From assembly GCA_040217175.1 (NCBI GenBank), contig JAVJNT010000002.1, positions 1,372,001 through 1,436,000 on the forward strand: a stretch of 64,000 nt of DNA, given 5' to 3'. The notes below the pieces were generated by a model that was given only the letters and a program-made list of their open reading frames with translations, ran no database searches and had not been told where the DNA came from. This document shows positions 1-9,045 of the stretch, in pieces (within the stretch, counting starts at the first letter, position 1; every line of letters begins with the position of its first letter). Position numbers and translations under genes: made by a program. The DNA comes from Phycisphaerales bacterium (GTDB taxonomy: Bacteria > Planctomycetota > Phycisphaerae > Phycisphaerales > UBA1924).

Positions 1-138
1 GGCGGCAAGGCCAACTTCGTGTTCGCCGACGGGCACGTCGACCTCTTGGACGTTCGTGAGACGATCCGCAAGCGATTGTGGGGCGACCAGTTCTACAGCC
101 TGACGGGCAAGAACATCGACGTCCGTCTCGAAGACTGA
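1..138 (+). CDS. C-terminal end of a pseudopilin-like (DUF1559 / H-x9-DG type) protein, partial
   Basis: The window opens inside a gene; the first base is also the first base of a codon, and the frame runs 45 codons to TGA at 136-138. The visible tail contains GKANFVFADGHVDLL, the 'FADGHV' signature near the C-terminus of the prepilin-like proteins with an N-terminal methylation motif that are greatly expanded in Planctomycetota. The diagnostic N-terminal pilin helix is outside the window, so the family call rests on this short motif. A GC-rich hairpin follows 10 bases after the stop. The exact function of these proteins is unknown; a type II secretion or pilus-like role is inferred from family membership only. 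Confidence 0.7.
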   Translation, partial: GGKANFVFADGHVDLLDVRETIRKRLWGDQFYSLTGKNIDVRLED

Positions 139-148
139 TCACTTGCCA

Positions 149-170
149 CGGCCGCGGGAAACCGCGGCCG
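149..170 (+). terminator. GC-rich hairpin after the pseudopilin gene
   Basis: A perfect 9-bp stem (CGGCCGCGG at 149-157 with CCGCGGCCG at 162-170) closes on a GAAA tetraloop, 10 bases after the stop. There is no run of T behind it, so it is a possible transcript end or 3' stabiliser rather than a classical intrinsic terminator. Confidence 0.45.
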
Positions 171-325
171 CGTGCGTTGCTGACCCATGTTCAAGCACTG
201 CCCGTGGAATGCGGGCGCTGGGGGCACGGTCCGGCCGCCAGCGAGGGAGGAGCCGCGCGGCCGAAGCCGTCGCGGAAGGACCACCGAGCAAGAGGCTTCC
301 TGTTCATCCTTCGGAGAGAAGTTCC

Positions 326-3300
326 ATGAAGAAGAGCACCAGGATTTCGACCCTGCTGGCCGCCTGCGGCCTGGCCGGCGCTGCGGCTACCGCCAGCGCG
401 CAGAGCATCAACATCACCGAGATCATGTACAACCCGGCGTTCGATCCTGACAACGCCTGGGAGTTCTTCGAGGTCGTCAACACGGGCGACACCGACATCG
501 ACGTCAGCGGCTGGGTCTTCGACGACGAGGGCGGCGCCCCCGTCACCGCCGCCAACATCGCCAGCGGCACCATCCCCGCCGGCGGCACGGCCGTGTTCTA
601 CGACGGCTCGAGCCTGAGCCTCTCGCAGGTCGAGGCGACCTGGGGCAGCGGCATCAACTTCATCGCCGTCGATAACTGGCAGGCCCTGAACAACGGCGGC
701 GACACGTTCGGCCTGTGGGACAGCATCACCAGCCACGCCGGCCGCGACTTCGGCGCCGCCGTCATCGCGGTGACCTACGACGACGGCGGCGCCTGGCCCG
801 CCGACGACGGCGTTGCCTCGATCGCGCTGACCAACCCGTTCCTTGACGCCAACGACGGCGCCAACTGGGCCCTGAGCACCGAAGGCGTCGACGGGGGCTA
901 CGTCAGCAACCCGGCCGGCACCACGTCGGTCACCAGCGTTGGGAGTCCCGGCACCACCCCGGCCGACGTGGCCATCCAGGGCCCCTACCTGGTGAACATC
1001 TCGGGCGCCACGCTCTTCGAGAGCTTCTTCCAGGCGCCCTCTTCGACCAACGACTTCCTCGATCCCGACCTCGACGGCTTCGCCCGTCGCATCGGTCCGG
1101 GCATCGACCAGCTCGCACCCGGTGGCCAGCGTGGCTCGGGTGGCTATGACGACGACGCGCACTGGATCGTCACCTACCGCTCGACGGGTTCGGGCAACGG
1201 CCTTGCCGAGTTCGTGCTGACCAACGACCCCGACGGTCCGCTGGCCCCGATCCTCTTCGACACCACGCGCGACGACGATGACCCCCGCGTGGGCTTGTTC
1301 TCCGGCAACGCCGAGAACGCCTACGCCAATCGCGAGAAGTGGGTCGACCTGGCCGTCGGCACGGTGCCGGGCGTCTACAACGCCGGCAACCCCGGCGGTT
1401 CGCCGTTCCGGTCGGCCACCGACGGGAGCTACCTGGTCTCGCCGTTCACCTTCCCGAGCACCAGCTCGTTGGGCGGCTTCCGCATCGACCTGGCCGTCCT
1501 CGACGTGCCCAGCTCGTGGTTCGCCACGCAGGCCGGAACTGGCGCCCTCGACGCCAAGCCCGGTTCGGCCGGCTACGGCAACGCGCAGATCTTCGCGACC
1601 GACAAGACCGGCGCGCCCATCAGCCAGAGCAACAACCTCAAGAGCCTGGGCGGCCTGCGTCCGTTCGACCCGGCCAACCCGCCGGCCGCGACCGATACCG
1701 ACGTCGTGTTCGACACGCAGATCGCCTTCGTGCCCATCGCCCCGATCGTCAACTACGGCGTTGGCAAGCAGGAGATCCGCCAGAGCGACCTGCGCTACGG
1801 CAACGCCACCGGCCGCCTGAGCAACGGCGAGAACCTCGTGTTCGTCACCCGCGACTCGGGCTCGGGCACGCGGAACGGGTTCCAGAACTCGATCGGCCTC
1901 GATCCCTCGTGGGGCCGCGGCGAGAACATCGGAACCAAGAACAACGACGCCGCGTTCAACCTGATCGGTCCCGACTACCTGCCCAGCAACAAGGGCGGCT
2001 CGGGCTCGATGGAGGCCACCGTCATCAACACCCGCCTGGCCATCGGTCACACCGGCGCCGAGCGCGCCAGCCGCTGGCTGTTCACCGGCCGCGCCGACGT
2101 CCTGGCCGTCCAGAACGACCTCATCGGCGGCACGGAGTTCAGCCGCCCGACGATCGACGAGGTGCTGGACAACGACGCCAACGGCTACACCATCGGCGGC
2201 CCGGAGACCTTCACGACGCTCGGCAGCCCCCGCGCCGTCGCGCCCTCGCTCGGCGGCGAGATCGGCACCGGCCTGCCGCCCATGCAGAACGCCCAGGCCG
2301 CGGCCTACCTGAACAACATCACCGCCAGCATCGCGGCGTTCGAAGAGGCCGGCATGGGCACGCCCGCGACCGACTTCACGCCCGCCGAGTTCCTGGCCCT
2401 CAACTTCGTGCTCTCGGCCGCGACCGACTTCGTCCAGGAGAACGAGGACCCGATCGGCCTGATCCCCAACCCCGATTTCAACCAGGACCTCCAGGACGAG
2501 ATCCGCGCGACCAGCATCGTCCTGGGCGATAGCCGCCTGGCCACGTTCGGCAGCGTCAGCACGACCGGCCTGGTGCCCACCCGCACGACCGGCGTCACCT
2601 ACACCGACGGCGTCGCCGGCGGCAGCAACTACGTCGACCAGGCCGGCAGCCCCGTGTTCTATGGCAGCCCGCTCTCGGACCGCAACGGCCTGTCGGGCGA
2701 CTTCAACGACGACGGCATGCGCAACGTCAACGACATCCCCGCCCTGATCAGCGCCCTCGAGGATCGCGCGAGCTTCGAGCCCGGCAGCGACGTCGTGCTT
2801 GAGATCATCGGCGACTTCAACGGCGATGGCAACTTCGACATCGAGGACGCCCGCTACTTCGCCGACGGCCTGGCACTGGACACCGGCACCGGCAACCTCG
2901 ACCGCGTGGCCGGCTTCGAGGCGGTCGACGACGCCAGCGTGAGCGGCAACTTCTTCGGCACCGTCATCGGCGACGGCTCGATCGCCTACGAGTCCGGCTG
3001 GAGCCGCTTCGACGTCTCGAACGTCGACGGCCTGACCACCCCGGGCTGGACGCCCAGCGCCGGCGCCGACGGCGTGGTCGACGCGTTCGACCGCGACTAC
3101 ATCGCCGCCCAGATCGCCGCGGCCAACGACGGCGAGGCCAACTGGGACGACATCACCGAGGCCGTCCTGTTCGACCTCTCGGCCGACGTCACGGGCGACC
3201 TGGTCGTCAACCAGGACGACCTGGACGCGATCGACGCCATCCTGGGCGCCGCCTGCCCGGCCGACTTCGACGGCGATGGCAGCCTGACGCTCTTCGACTT

Positions 3301-3421
3301 CCTGGCGTTCAGCAACGCCTTCGATTCGGGCGACCCCCGCGCCGACTTCGACGGCGACGGCAGCCTGACGCTGTTCGACTTCCTGGCGTTCAGCAACGCC
3401 TTCGACGCGGGCTGCCCGTGA
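326..3421 (+). CDS. Exported lamin-tail-domain protein with C-terminal GC-type dockerin pair
   Basis: A 1031-residue secreted protein. The frame is open from 143, but ATG 326 is chosen because a GGAGAG ribosome site lies just upstream and the protein then starts with a clear signal peptide (MKKSTRIS, a hydrophobic Leu/Ala core, ATASAQ cleavage region). Right after the signal, ITEIMYNP...WEFFEVVN...GWVFDD matches the start of a lamin-tail domain, an Ig-like fold found in extracellular bacterial proteins. The central ~700 residues are not recognised; they are rich in Asp, Gly, Asn and Thr, as expected of beta-rich exported proteins. From about residue 790 there are several calcium-loop-like DxDGDG/DFNGDG segments. 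The last 55 residues are two dockerin-like repeats ending in Cys-Pro. Likely anchored or sorted at the cell surface. The substrate or partner is unknown. Confidence 0.8.
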   Translation: MKKSTRISTLLAACGLAGAAATASAQSINITEIMYNPAFDPDNAWEFFEVVNTGDTDIDVSGWVFDDEGGAPVTAANIASGTIPAGGTAVFYDGSSLSLSQVEATWGSGINFIAVDNWQALNNGGDTFGLWDSITSHAGRDFGAAVIAVTYDDGGAWPADDGVASIALTNPFLDANDGANWALSTEGVDGGYVSNPAGTTSVTSVGSPGTTPADVAIQGPYLVNISGATLFESFFQAPSSTNDFLDPDLDGFARRIGPGIDQLAPGGQRGSGGYDDDAHWIVTYRSTGSGNGLAEFVLTNDPDGPLAPILFDTTRDDDDPRVGLFSGNAENAYANREKWVDLAVGTVPGVYNAGNPGGSPFRSATDGSYLVSPFTFPSTSSLGGFRIDLAVLDVPSSWFATQAGTGALDAKPGSAGYGNAQIFATDKTGAPISQSNNLKSLGGLRPFDPANPPAATDTDVVFDTQIAFVPIAPIVNYGVGKQEIRQSDLRYGNATGRLSNGENLVFVTRDSGSGTRNGFQNSIGLDPSWGRGENIGTKNNDAAFNLIGPDYLPSNKGGSGSMEATVINTRLAIGHTGAERASRWLFTGRADVLAVQNDLIGGTEFSRPTIDEVLDNDANGYTIGGPETFTTLGSPRAVAPSLGGEIGTGLPPMQNAQAAAYLNNITASIAAFEEAGMGTPATDFTPAEFLALNFVLSAATDFVQENEDPIGLIPNPDFNQDLQDEIRATSIVLGDSRLATFGSVSTTGLVPTRTTGVTYTDGVAGGSNYVDQAGSPVFYGSPLSDRNGLSGDFNDDGMRNVNDIPALISALEDRASFEPGSDVVLEIIGDFNGDGNFDIEDARYFADGLALDTGTGNLDRVAGFEAVDDASVSGNFFGTVIGDGSIAYESGWSRFDVSNVDGLTTPGWTPSAGADGVVDAFDRDYIAAQIAAANDGEANWDDITEAVLFDLSADVTGDLVVNQDDLDAIDAILGAACPADFDGDGSLTLFDFLAFSNAFDSGDPRADFDGDGSLTLFDFLAFSNAFDAGCP
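3254..3418 (+). repeat. 55-residue C-terminal paired dockerin module, copy 1
   Basis: Two tandem 27-residue units with the pattern ADFDGDGSLTLFDFLAF, bracketed by CPA at the start and AGCP at the end, directly before the stop codon. The second unit starts 81 bases after the first and is nearly identical in DNA. Each unit has an EF-hand-like DxDGDG calcium loop. The same 165-base module ends three other genes in this window. Confidence 0.85.
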
Positions 3422-3476
3422 TGGGTTGATCGGTCCGAGCCCGCGGGCCAGCGGATCGCGGCAACTACTTCGACCG

Positions 3477-3510
3477 AGCCCCGCGCGAACGTGCGGGGCT
3501 TCTCTCGTGC
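3477..3510 (+). terminator. Probable terminator after the lamin-tail dockerin gene
   Basis: A perfect 8-bp stem, AGCCCCGC (3477-3484) with GCGGGGCT (3493-3500), with an 8-base loop, followed by a weak pyrimidine stretch TCTCTC. It is placed between two exported-protein genes read in the same direction. Confidence 0.55.
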
Positions 3511-3633
3511 CCAAAGTTCGAGCAAAGTCATCATTGCGAGTCGTGGCATCTCCGGGCTCTGGCGCAAGCGTCGGTGGACGCGCCGTCCCGATCGCGTCGA
3601 TACCACTGCACGCCAACATCAAGGAGACAGGCA

Positions 3634-5979
3634 ATGCAAGGGCGAGCGATGCAGTCGGGATGTAGCACGGCTGCCGGTGTGATAGTCCTGACGGCAGCGG
3701 CCATTGCATGCGGACAGATATGCGATCCCGATGAGCTCTTCCTCACCGACCAGATCTTGCCGGCGAGCGGCGAGCTATGGGACGTCACGACGGCCGACTT
3801 CAACGGCGACGGCCATTGGGACCTGGCGACCGCCGACGGTTACGGCAACGAGATCGTGATCTACTTGAACGACGGCACCGGGGGTTTCCCGTTCCGCCAG
3901 GCCGTGCCCGGTCGGGGCCTGCCCGACACCATCGAGCCGGCCGACATGGACGGCGACGGCGACGTCGACCTGGTGGTGGCAGACCAGCGGGCCGACGGGG
4001 TAGTGGTGTACATCAACAACGGCTCGGGCGTGTTCGCCGAACACGCGACGGTGCTGGCCGGGGACGGACCCATCTCGCTAGCGCTCGCCGACTTCGATGG
4101 CGATGACGACATCGACGCCGTGACGACGCCGATCTTCGACGACGAGGCCGTGCTGCTGCTCAACGACGGCACGGGCCGGCTCATCCGCGCCCGCGCGCTC
4201 ACGGGGATCGGTCAGGTTCGCCGCGACCTCGTGGCGGCCGACCTGGACGGCGACGGCGACGTCGACCTGGCGCTGCCCGACGGACGCAACGACGCCGTGC
4301 TCGTGTTGCGGAACGCGGGCGACGGGGTCTTCGGATCGCCCGAGACCCTGGCGGCGCCCGAGAATGCCGGTTTCCTCGTCGGCGGAGACTTCGATCAAGA
4401 CGGCGACGTCGACCTACTCGTGCAGGGCGTCGCCACCGAGCCGATACGCTGGCTGGTCAACGACGGCGCGGGCTCGTTCGACGAGGCGCGCGACGTCGAA
4501 CTACGGGCCCCGGGTGCCATGGGGCCCGCTATAGATGTGACCGGCGATGGACTGCTGGACCTCGTCTTTCGCGACTACGACCGCAGCCGCGTGTTCGTGC
4601 TGCCTGGCGACGGTGCGGGCCAGTTCGGTCCGGCGGTGGCCTCGGCCGTCGGCGACCGCACCTACCGGGTGGTGGCCGCGGACTTCGATGGCGACGGCCA
4701 GATAGACCTTGCGACAAGCAAGTCCGATGAGCCAAGCTACACCCGCGTGCTTAGCGGCAAGGGCGGCGGCCGCTTCGGGGCCCAGGTCGTCGTGGACAAC
4801 GTCGGCGACGGGGGCATCGCAGCGGCCGACTTCGACGGCGATGGTGACGATGACCTGGCCATCACGAGCATCGACGACGGCGTGCTGAGCGTACTGATCA
4901 ATGACGGCGATGGCACGTCATACGAGCGCGTCGACGTCCATGTGGGTCGGGATCCCGGGCCAGTCCAGGCGGGAGACCTCAACGGCGATGGCGCGATCGA
5001 TCTCGTGGTCGCCAGCTATCGCAACGATCCCGTCACGATCCTGCTCGGCGACGGCAACGGCTCGTTCGAGGTCGCCCGTCGCGTGCCGACCGTCCGGGGG
5101 CCCGACGACATGGCGCTCGTCGACCTCGACGGCGATGAAGACCTGGACCTGCTGTTCGCCACCGGCGGCAGCGACGGCCTGGGCGTCCTGCTCAACCGTG
5201 GCGACGCGACCTTCGAAGCGGCAAGCTTCTTCGAGGCGGCTCGCGGCGGCAGCGCTCTTGCCCACGCGGACTTCGACCGCGACGGCTCCGTCGACGCCGC
5301 CGTGGTAGCGCCCGGCGACGATGTCGTGACGCTGTCGCGCGGCGTGCCGGGTGGCGCGTTCGAGCCCGGCGAGGTGCTGGTCGAGTTCGAGTCGCCCGCC
5401 GACGCCGTGGCGGGCGATTTCACCGGCGATGGCTGGCCTGATCTCGCGGTGGCGTTCAAGAATCGCGATGGCGACGACTTCGTCACCATCTTTTACAACG
5501 ATGGTGCCGGGAGCTTGACGGGACGAGAGTCGTGGCTGATCAGCCGCCTCCCGAGCGATCTCATCGCGGCCGACGTGAACCGCGACGGGGCCACCGACCT
5601 GGTGGTCCTCGGGTTGTTCGAGGCCCAGCTCTTCGTCCAAGGCGGCGACGGCCGGCTCGACCCCGGCCCGACGATCGACGTTGGCACGGTTTATCGACGG
5701 ATGATCATGGCCGACCTCAACGGCGACGGCGTCGACGACCTGGCGACCATCGGAGGTGCACATCGCGAACCTGGTCAGCTCCGCATCACCTTTGCAAACC
5801 CTGCCTGCGGCTGCCCGGCCGACCTCGACGGCGACGGACGGCTCACCATCTTCGACTTCCTCGCGTTCCAGAACCTCTTCCAGGACGGCGACGCCCGCGC
5901 CGACTTCGACGGCGATGGCTCGCTCACCATCTTCGACTTCCTCGCCTTCCAGAACGCCTTCGACGCCGGCTGCCCGTAG
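3634..5979 (+). CDS. Exported FG-GAP/VCBS-repeat beta-propeller protein with C-terminal dockerin pair
   Basis: A 781-residue protein. ATG 3634 is preferred over upstream starts because AAGGAG lies 8 bases before it and a signal peptide follows (hydrophobic stretch ending AAAIACGQ). Most of the chain is a long series of FG-GAP/VCBS-like repeats: blocks such as ADFNGDGHWDLATADG and ADLDGDGDVDLALPDG recur about every 45-60 residues, each with a DxDGDGxxDL calcium-loop core, as in the integrin-alpha beta-propeller. The number of repeats suggests more than one seven-bladed propeller. The last 55 residues are the CPAD...AGCP paired dockerin module. Such proteins are extracellular and probably bind calcium, but no ligand can be named from sequence. 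It sits between another dockerin protein and an Nramp-like transporter without obvious operon linkage. Confidence 0.85.
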   Translation: MQGRAMQSGCSTAAGVIVLTAAAIACGQICDPDELFLTDQILPASGELWDVTTADFNGDGHWDLATADGYGNEIVIYLNDGTGGFPFRQAVPGRGLPDTIEPADMDGDGDVDLVVADQRADGVVVYINNGSGVFAEHATVLAGDGPISLALADFDGDDDIDAVTTPIFDDEAVLLLNDGTGRLIRARALTGIGQVRRDLVAADLDGDGDVDLALPDGRNDAVLVLRNAGDGVFGSPETLAAPENAGFLVGGDFDQDGDVDLLVQGVATEPIRWLVNDGAGSFDEARDVELRAPGAMGPAIDVTGDGLLDLVFRDYDRSRVFVLPGDGAGQFGPAVASAVGDRTYRVVAADFDGDGQIDLATSKSDEPSYTRVLSGKGGGRFGAQVVVDNVGDGGIAAADFDGDGDDDLAITSIDDGVLSVLINDGDGTSYERVDVHVGRDPGPVQAGDLNGDGAIDLVVASYRNDPVTILLGDGNGSFEVARRVPTVRGPDDMALVDLDGDEDLDLLFATGGSDGLGVLLNRGDATFEAASFFEAARGGSALAHADFDRDGSVDAAVVAPGDDVVTLSRGVPGGAFEPGEVLVEFESPADAVAGDFTGDGWPDLAVAFKNRDGDDFVTIFYNDGAGSLTGRESWLISRLPSDLIAADVNRDGATDLVVLGLFEAQLFVQGGDGRLDPGPTIDVGTVYRRMIMADLNGDGVDDLATIGGAHREPGQLRITFANPACGCPADLDGDGRLTIFDFLAFQNLFQDGDARADFDGDGSLTIFDFLAFQNAFDAGCP
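5812..5976 (+). repeat. 55-residue C-terminal paired dockerin module, copy 2
   Basis: Same architecture and exact length (165 bases) as the module at 3254-3418. Both units carry DGDGxLTIFDFLAFQN, with Cys near each end and the stop codon immediately after Cys-Pro. Confidence 0.85.
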
Positions 5980-6012
5980 GCCACGGGCCCGGTCGCGGCC
6001 GTACCCTCGGTC

Positions 6013-7266
6013 ATGCCGCGATCGACCAGGAGCATCCTGCTGCTCGTCGGCCCGGGCGTGCTCGTCGCCGCGACGGGCGTGGGGGCGGGCGACCTGGCGA
6101 CCGCCGCGTTCGCGGGCAGCAAGCTGGGCCTGGCCGTCCTGTGGGCGGTCATCGTCGGCGCGATGGCCAAGCTGGTGCTGAACGAGCAGCTCGCGCGGTG
6201 GCAGCTGGCGACGGGCACGACCATCCTCGAGGGCGCGATCAAGAGGCTCGGCCCCGTCGTGTGGGCCGTGTTCGGCGCGTACCTGCTGCTGTGGAGCCCC
6301 TTCGTCGCCGTCGCGCTCATGAAGGCGTGCGGGGCCGTCCTCAGCGCGATGGTGCCGAACCTGCCGGCGTGGACGGGCGCCGTCGGCTGCTCGATGGTCG
6401 GCCTCGTCATGGTCTGGGTGGGCGGATTCAAGCTGTTCCAGCGCGTCATGGCCGCCTGCATCGCCGTCATGGTCGTGGTCGTCGTCGCGAGCGCGGCGAT
6501 GACCAAGCCCTCGCTGCTCGAACTCGCCAGCGGCTTCGTCCCACGCGTACCCCCAGACGCCGAAGCCCTCGGCTGGACCATCGCGCTCGTCGGCGGCGTG
6601 GGCGGCACGCTGACCATCATCTGCTACGGCTACTGGATGCGCGAGGCCGGCCGGGGCAGGCCCGAAGACCTCGCGACCTGCCGCATCGACCTGGCCGTGG
6701 GCTACTCGATCACGGCGCTCTTCGGCGTGGGCATGATCGTGCTGGCGGCGGGCGTGGCGGGCAGCGGAGAGCTGGAGGGCCGCGGCGCCTCCGTCATCGT
6801 GCAGGTCGCCGACCGCATCGGCGCGTCGACCAACTCGGCCCTCTCGCAGGCCATGCGCTGGGCGTTCCTCGTCGGCGCCTTCGGCGCGGTCTTCTCCAGC
6901 GTGCTGGGCGTGTGGCAGGCGGTGCCCTACGTGTTCGCCGACTGGTGGGCCATGCGGCCGGGCGCCAACGCTAAGACGGCGCCCGTCTCGACGACGTCGC
7001 TGCCCTACCGCGGCTTCCTCGTCGCGCTGGCTACGCTGCCGTGCGCACTGCTGTTCGTCCGGTTCGAGACCGCCCAGAAGCTCTACGCCATCGTCGGCGC
7101 GGCGTTCATCCCGCTGCTCGCCCTGGCCCTGCTGCTGCTGATGAATCGCCGCGACTGGGTCGGCCGCACCCTGGCCAACCGCTGGTGGGCCAACGTGGCG
7201 CTCGTCGTCGCGCTTGCCGTCTGCGTCGTCGCGGCGTGGCGGTCGATCGAGAGCCGGCTCGGCTAG
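6013..7266 (+). CDS. Nramp-like divalent-metal transporter homologue with altered metal-site motifs
   Basis: A 417-residue polytopic membrane protein with about 11 predicted helices. The opening GPGVLVAATGVGAGDLATAA (residues 13-32) aligns with helix 1 of the Nramp family. The canonical metal-binding DPGN is replaced by GAGD (residues 24-27). In helix 6 the usual MPH region reads TIICYGYWMRE (residues 201-211), so the Met-Pro-His signature is also missing. This resembles the divergent Nramp-related group rather than manganese/iron importers, and the transported ion cannot be assigned. It starts 33 bases after the FG-GAP gene and ends six bases from the convergent potassium-channel gene. Family confident; substrate unknown. 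Confidence 0.8.
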   Translation: MPRSTRSILLLVGPGVLVAATGVGAGDLATAAFAGSKLGLAVLWAVIVGAMAKLVLNEQLARWQLATGTTILEGAIKRLGPVVWAVFGAYLLLWSPFVAVALMKACGAVLSAMVPNLPAWTGAVGCSMVGLVMVWVGGFKLFQRVMAACIAVMVVVVVASAAMTKPSLLELASGFVPRVPPDAEALGWTIALVGGVGGTLTIICYGYWMREAGRGRPEDLATCRIDLAVGYSITALFGVGMIVLAAGVAGSGELEGRGASVIVQVADRIGASTNSALSQAMRWAFLVGAFGAVFSSVLGVWQAVPYVFADWWAMRPGANAKTAPVSTTSLPYRGFLVALATLPCALLFVRFETAQKLYAIVGAAFIPLLALALLLLMNRRDWVGRTLANRWWANVALVVALAVCVVAAWRSIESRLG

Positions 7267-7272
7267 GCCGAC

Positions 7273-8961
7273 TCAGCCCTCAACGAACTTCTGCCGGAAC
7301 GCCTCGTGCGCTTCCACGTCGCCGATGAGGACGATCTCGTGGCCGGCCTCGAGCACCGTGGTCGCCGGCGGGTTGGCCGTCAGGCCGTCCTGGTTGCGGT
7401 ACCCCACGATCGTGCAGCCCGTCGCCTCGCGCAGGCCGCTCTCCATGATCTTCTTGCCCACCACCGACTTGGGCACCTTCGCGTCGAAGACCTCGAGCCC
7501 CTGGGCCACCGTCACCAGCCGCCCCTGGTGCAGCAGGTTGTAGAAGGCCGATGCGCCCGTGCTCGCATAGCTCTGCACGAAGTCGGCCCCGGCGCGGTGC
7601 AGCGCCGCCACGTGCTTGTCCAGCGTGCATCGGGCGATGACCTCGATGTCGGGCCGCAGCTTGCGGCAGAGCAGCGTGAGGTACAGGTTCACGTCGTCGT
7701 TGTTGCTCGTGATGACGACGGTGGGGGCCTTGGCCAGTCCCGCGGCTTCGAGGATCCGCGGCTCGGCGGCGTCGCCCACGATCGTCTTCTCCGGGTTCGT
7801 CACACGCCGCTCGGACCGCTCGATCACTCGGTAGTCGATGTCGCGCAGCTCGAGCGCTTCGGCCGTCGCCTGGCCGATCCGCCCGTTGCCGATGACGATG
7901 ACCGGATCGCCGCTGACGTTGTAGATCGCAAAGTGTTCGTCGTATGCCTCGAGCTGCTCGGCCGATCCGGCGAGCAGCAGCACGGTCCGCTCGTTCACCA
8001 CCGTGTCGGGCCGGGCGGGGCGAAACACGCCGCGGTCCCACAGTCCCACAACGTTGACGCCCAGCTCGGTCAGCTTGTTTTCCCGCAGGCTCCGGCCGAT
8101 GAGCGGCGTGCGAGCCGCGCTGGCCTCGGCCACGATCAGGTTGTCGAACCGGGCGACCTCGTGCGTCACGGCGTCGCCGCCCGAGATGCATCGCGCCAGC
8201 GCCTGGCCCATCACCCGGTCGAGCCGGACCACGCCGGTGGCGCCGGCCATTTCCAGGATGGGCACCGAGGCGCCGAGGTCGGCCGTGGCAAAAACCGGCA
8301 CCTTTTCGTTCACCGCGCGCACGGCAAACGCAACGGCCGTGTCCTGCGCATCGGTCCGCGTCGTCACGACCATCGCCGCGTTCGCGATGCGGGCGGCCTT
8401 GAACGCCTCGGGATCGTCCAGGTCGCCCACCATCACGCGCACTTCCTGGTCGTGGAGCTTCCTCGCGTTCTCGACGTCTGGCACGAGCACGACGTAGTCC
8501 TGGTTTACCTGCCGGAGCTTGGCGATGAGCGACTCGGTCACGGCGTCCAGATGCGTCAGGATCACGTGGTCCTTCGTGTCCTCGGGAAGCTTGCGGGGCG
8601 TCCGCGCGGCGGTCTGCGCTTCCATCCACGGCGCATAGAAGAACTGGATGAACATGAACGGAAGCAGCGCGAGGAGGAAGATCGTGCCGCTGATGACCAC
8701 GATGATCGAGAAGAGCCGACCAAGGTCGCTCTGAAAGGTGATGTCACCAAAGCCAAGCGTGCTCATCGTGACGATGACCCAGTAGAGCCCGCCGATGATG
8801 GTGTGGTCTTGCTGCTCGTACTCCATGATCAGGTGGAACAGCACCGTGTGCACGGCCATCAGGCCGACCAGGATCAGCAGGAAGCGGCCCAGCACCTTCA
8901 GGTTCCGCCGGGTCCGCCGCTGGCTGGTCAAGATCAGGATCTGGGCGGCGATGGACTTCAT
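7273..8961 (-). CDS. Potassium channel with two RCK (TrkA_N/TrkA_C) units
   Basis: A 562-residue protein with start ATG at 8961; an upstream in-frame ATG at 9000 is possible but lacks a visible ribosome site. Two transmembrane helices flank a pore helix with the filter TLGFGD (residues 68-73), a variant of TVGYGD. The cytoplasmic part is a duplicated regulator: Rossmann TrkA_N, TrkA_C, a second TrkA_N (with the nucleotide-loop motif GNGRIGQ) and a second TrkA_C near the end. The last domain, GKKIMESGLRE...NPP...LEAGHE, closely resembles the C-terminal domain of the RimK protein encoded at 18219-19427. RCK domains gate potassium channels in response to nucleotides, calcium or, in RCK_C, c-di-AMP. 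It is divergently placed 84 bases from ktrB, so efflux and uptake are encoded back to back. Confidence 0.9.
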   Translation of the reverse strand: MKSIAAQILILTSQRRTRRNLKVLGRFLLILVGLMAVHTVLFHLIMEYEQQDHTIIGGLYWVIVTMSTLGFGDITFQSDLGRLFSIIVVISGTIFLLALLPFMFIQFFYAPWMEAQTAARTPRKLPEDTKDHVILTHLDAVTESLIAKLRQVNQDYVVLVPDVENARKLHDQEVRVMVGDLDDPEAFKAARIANAAMVVTTRTDAQDTAVAFAVRAVNEKVPVFATADLGASVPILEMAGATGVVRLDRVMGQALARCISGGDAVTHEVARFDNLIVAEASAARTPLIGRSLRENKLTELGVNVVGLWDRGVFRPARPDTVVNERTVLLLAGSAEQLEAYDEHFAIYNVSGDPVIVIGNGRIGQATAEALELRDIDYRVIERSERRVTNPEKTIVGDAAEPRILEAAGLAKAPTVVITSNNDDVNLYLTLLCRKLRPDIEVIARCTLDKHVAALHRAGADFVQSYASTGASAFYNLLHQGRLVTVAQGLEVFDAKVPKSVVGKKIMESGLREATGCTIVGYRNQDGLTANPPATTVLEAGHEIVLIGDVEAHEAFRQKFVEG

Positions 8962-9045
8962 GGCCAACGGTAGCGGCTCGGGTTTTAGTCGCCACCACAC
9001 TGGCCGTATGCTTGTCCTCGCCTCGCCGGGGACCGCTCGCCCGCC

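Noticed and set aside
191-3709. A very long open frame (over 1100 codons) on the minus strand across the first dockerin gene.
   Set aside because: It is the mirror of a GC-rich gene. The plus strand has a signal peptide, ribosome site and known domains; the minus frame has only Val/Ala/Gly/Arg-rich sequence with no motif.
7306-8973. A long plus-strand open frame opposite the potassium channel.
   Set aside because: His/Arg/Val-rich shadow. The channel on the minus strand has the filter and RCK motifs.
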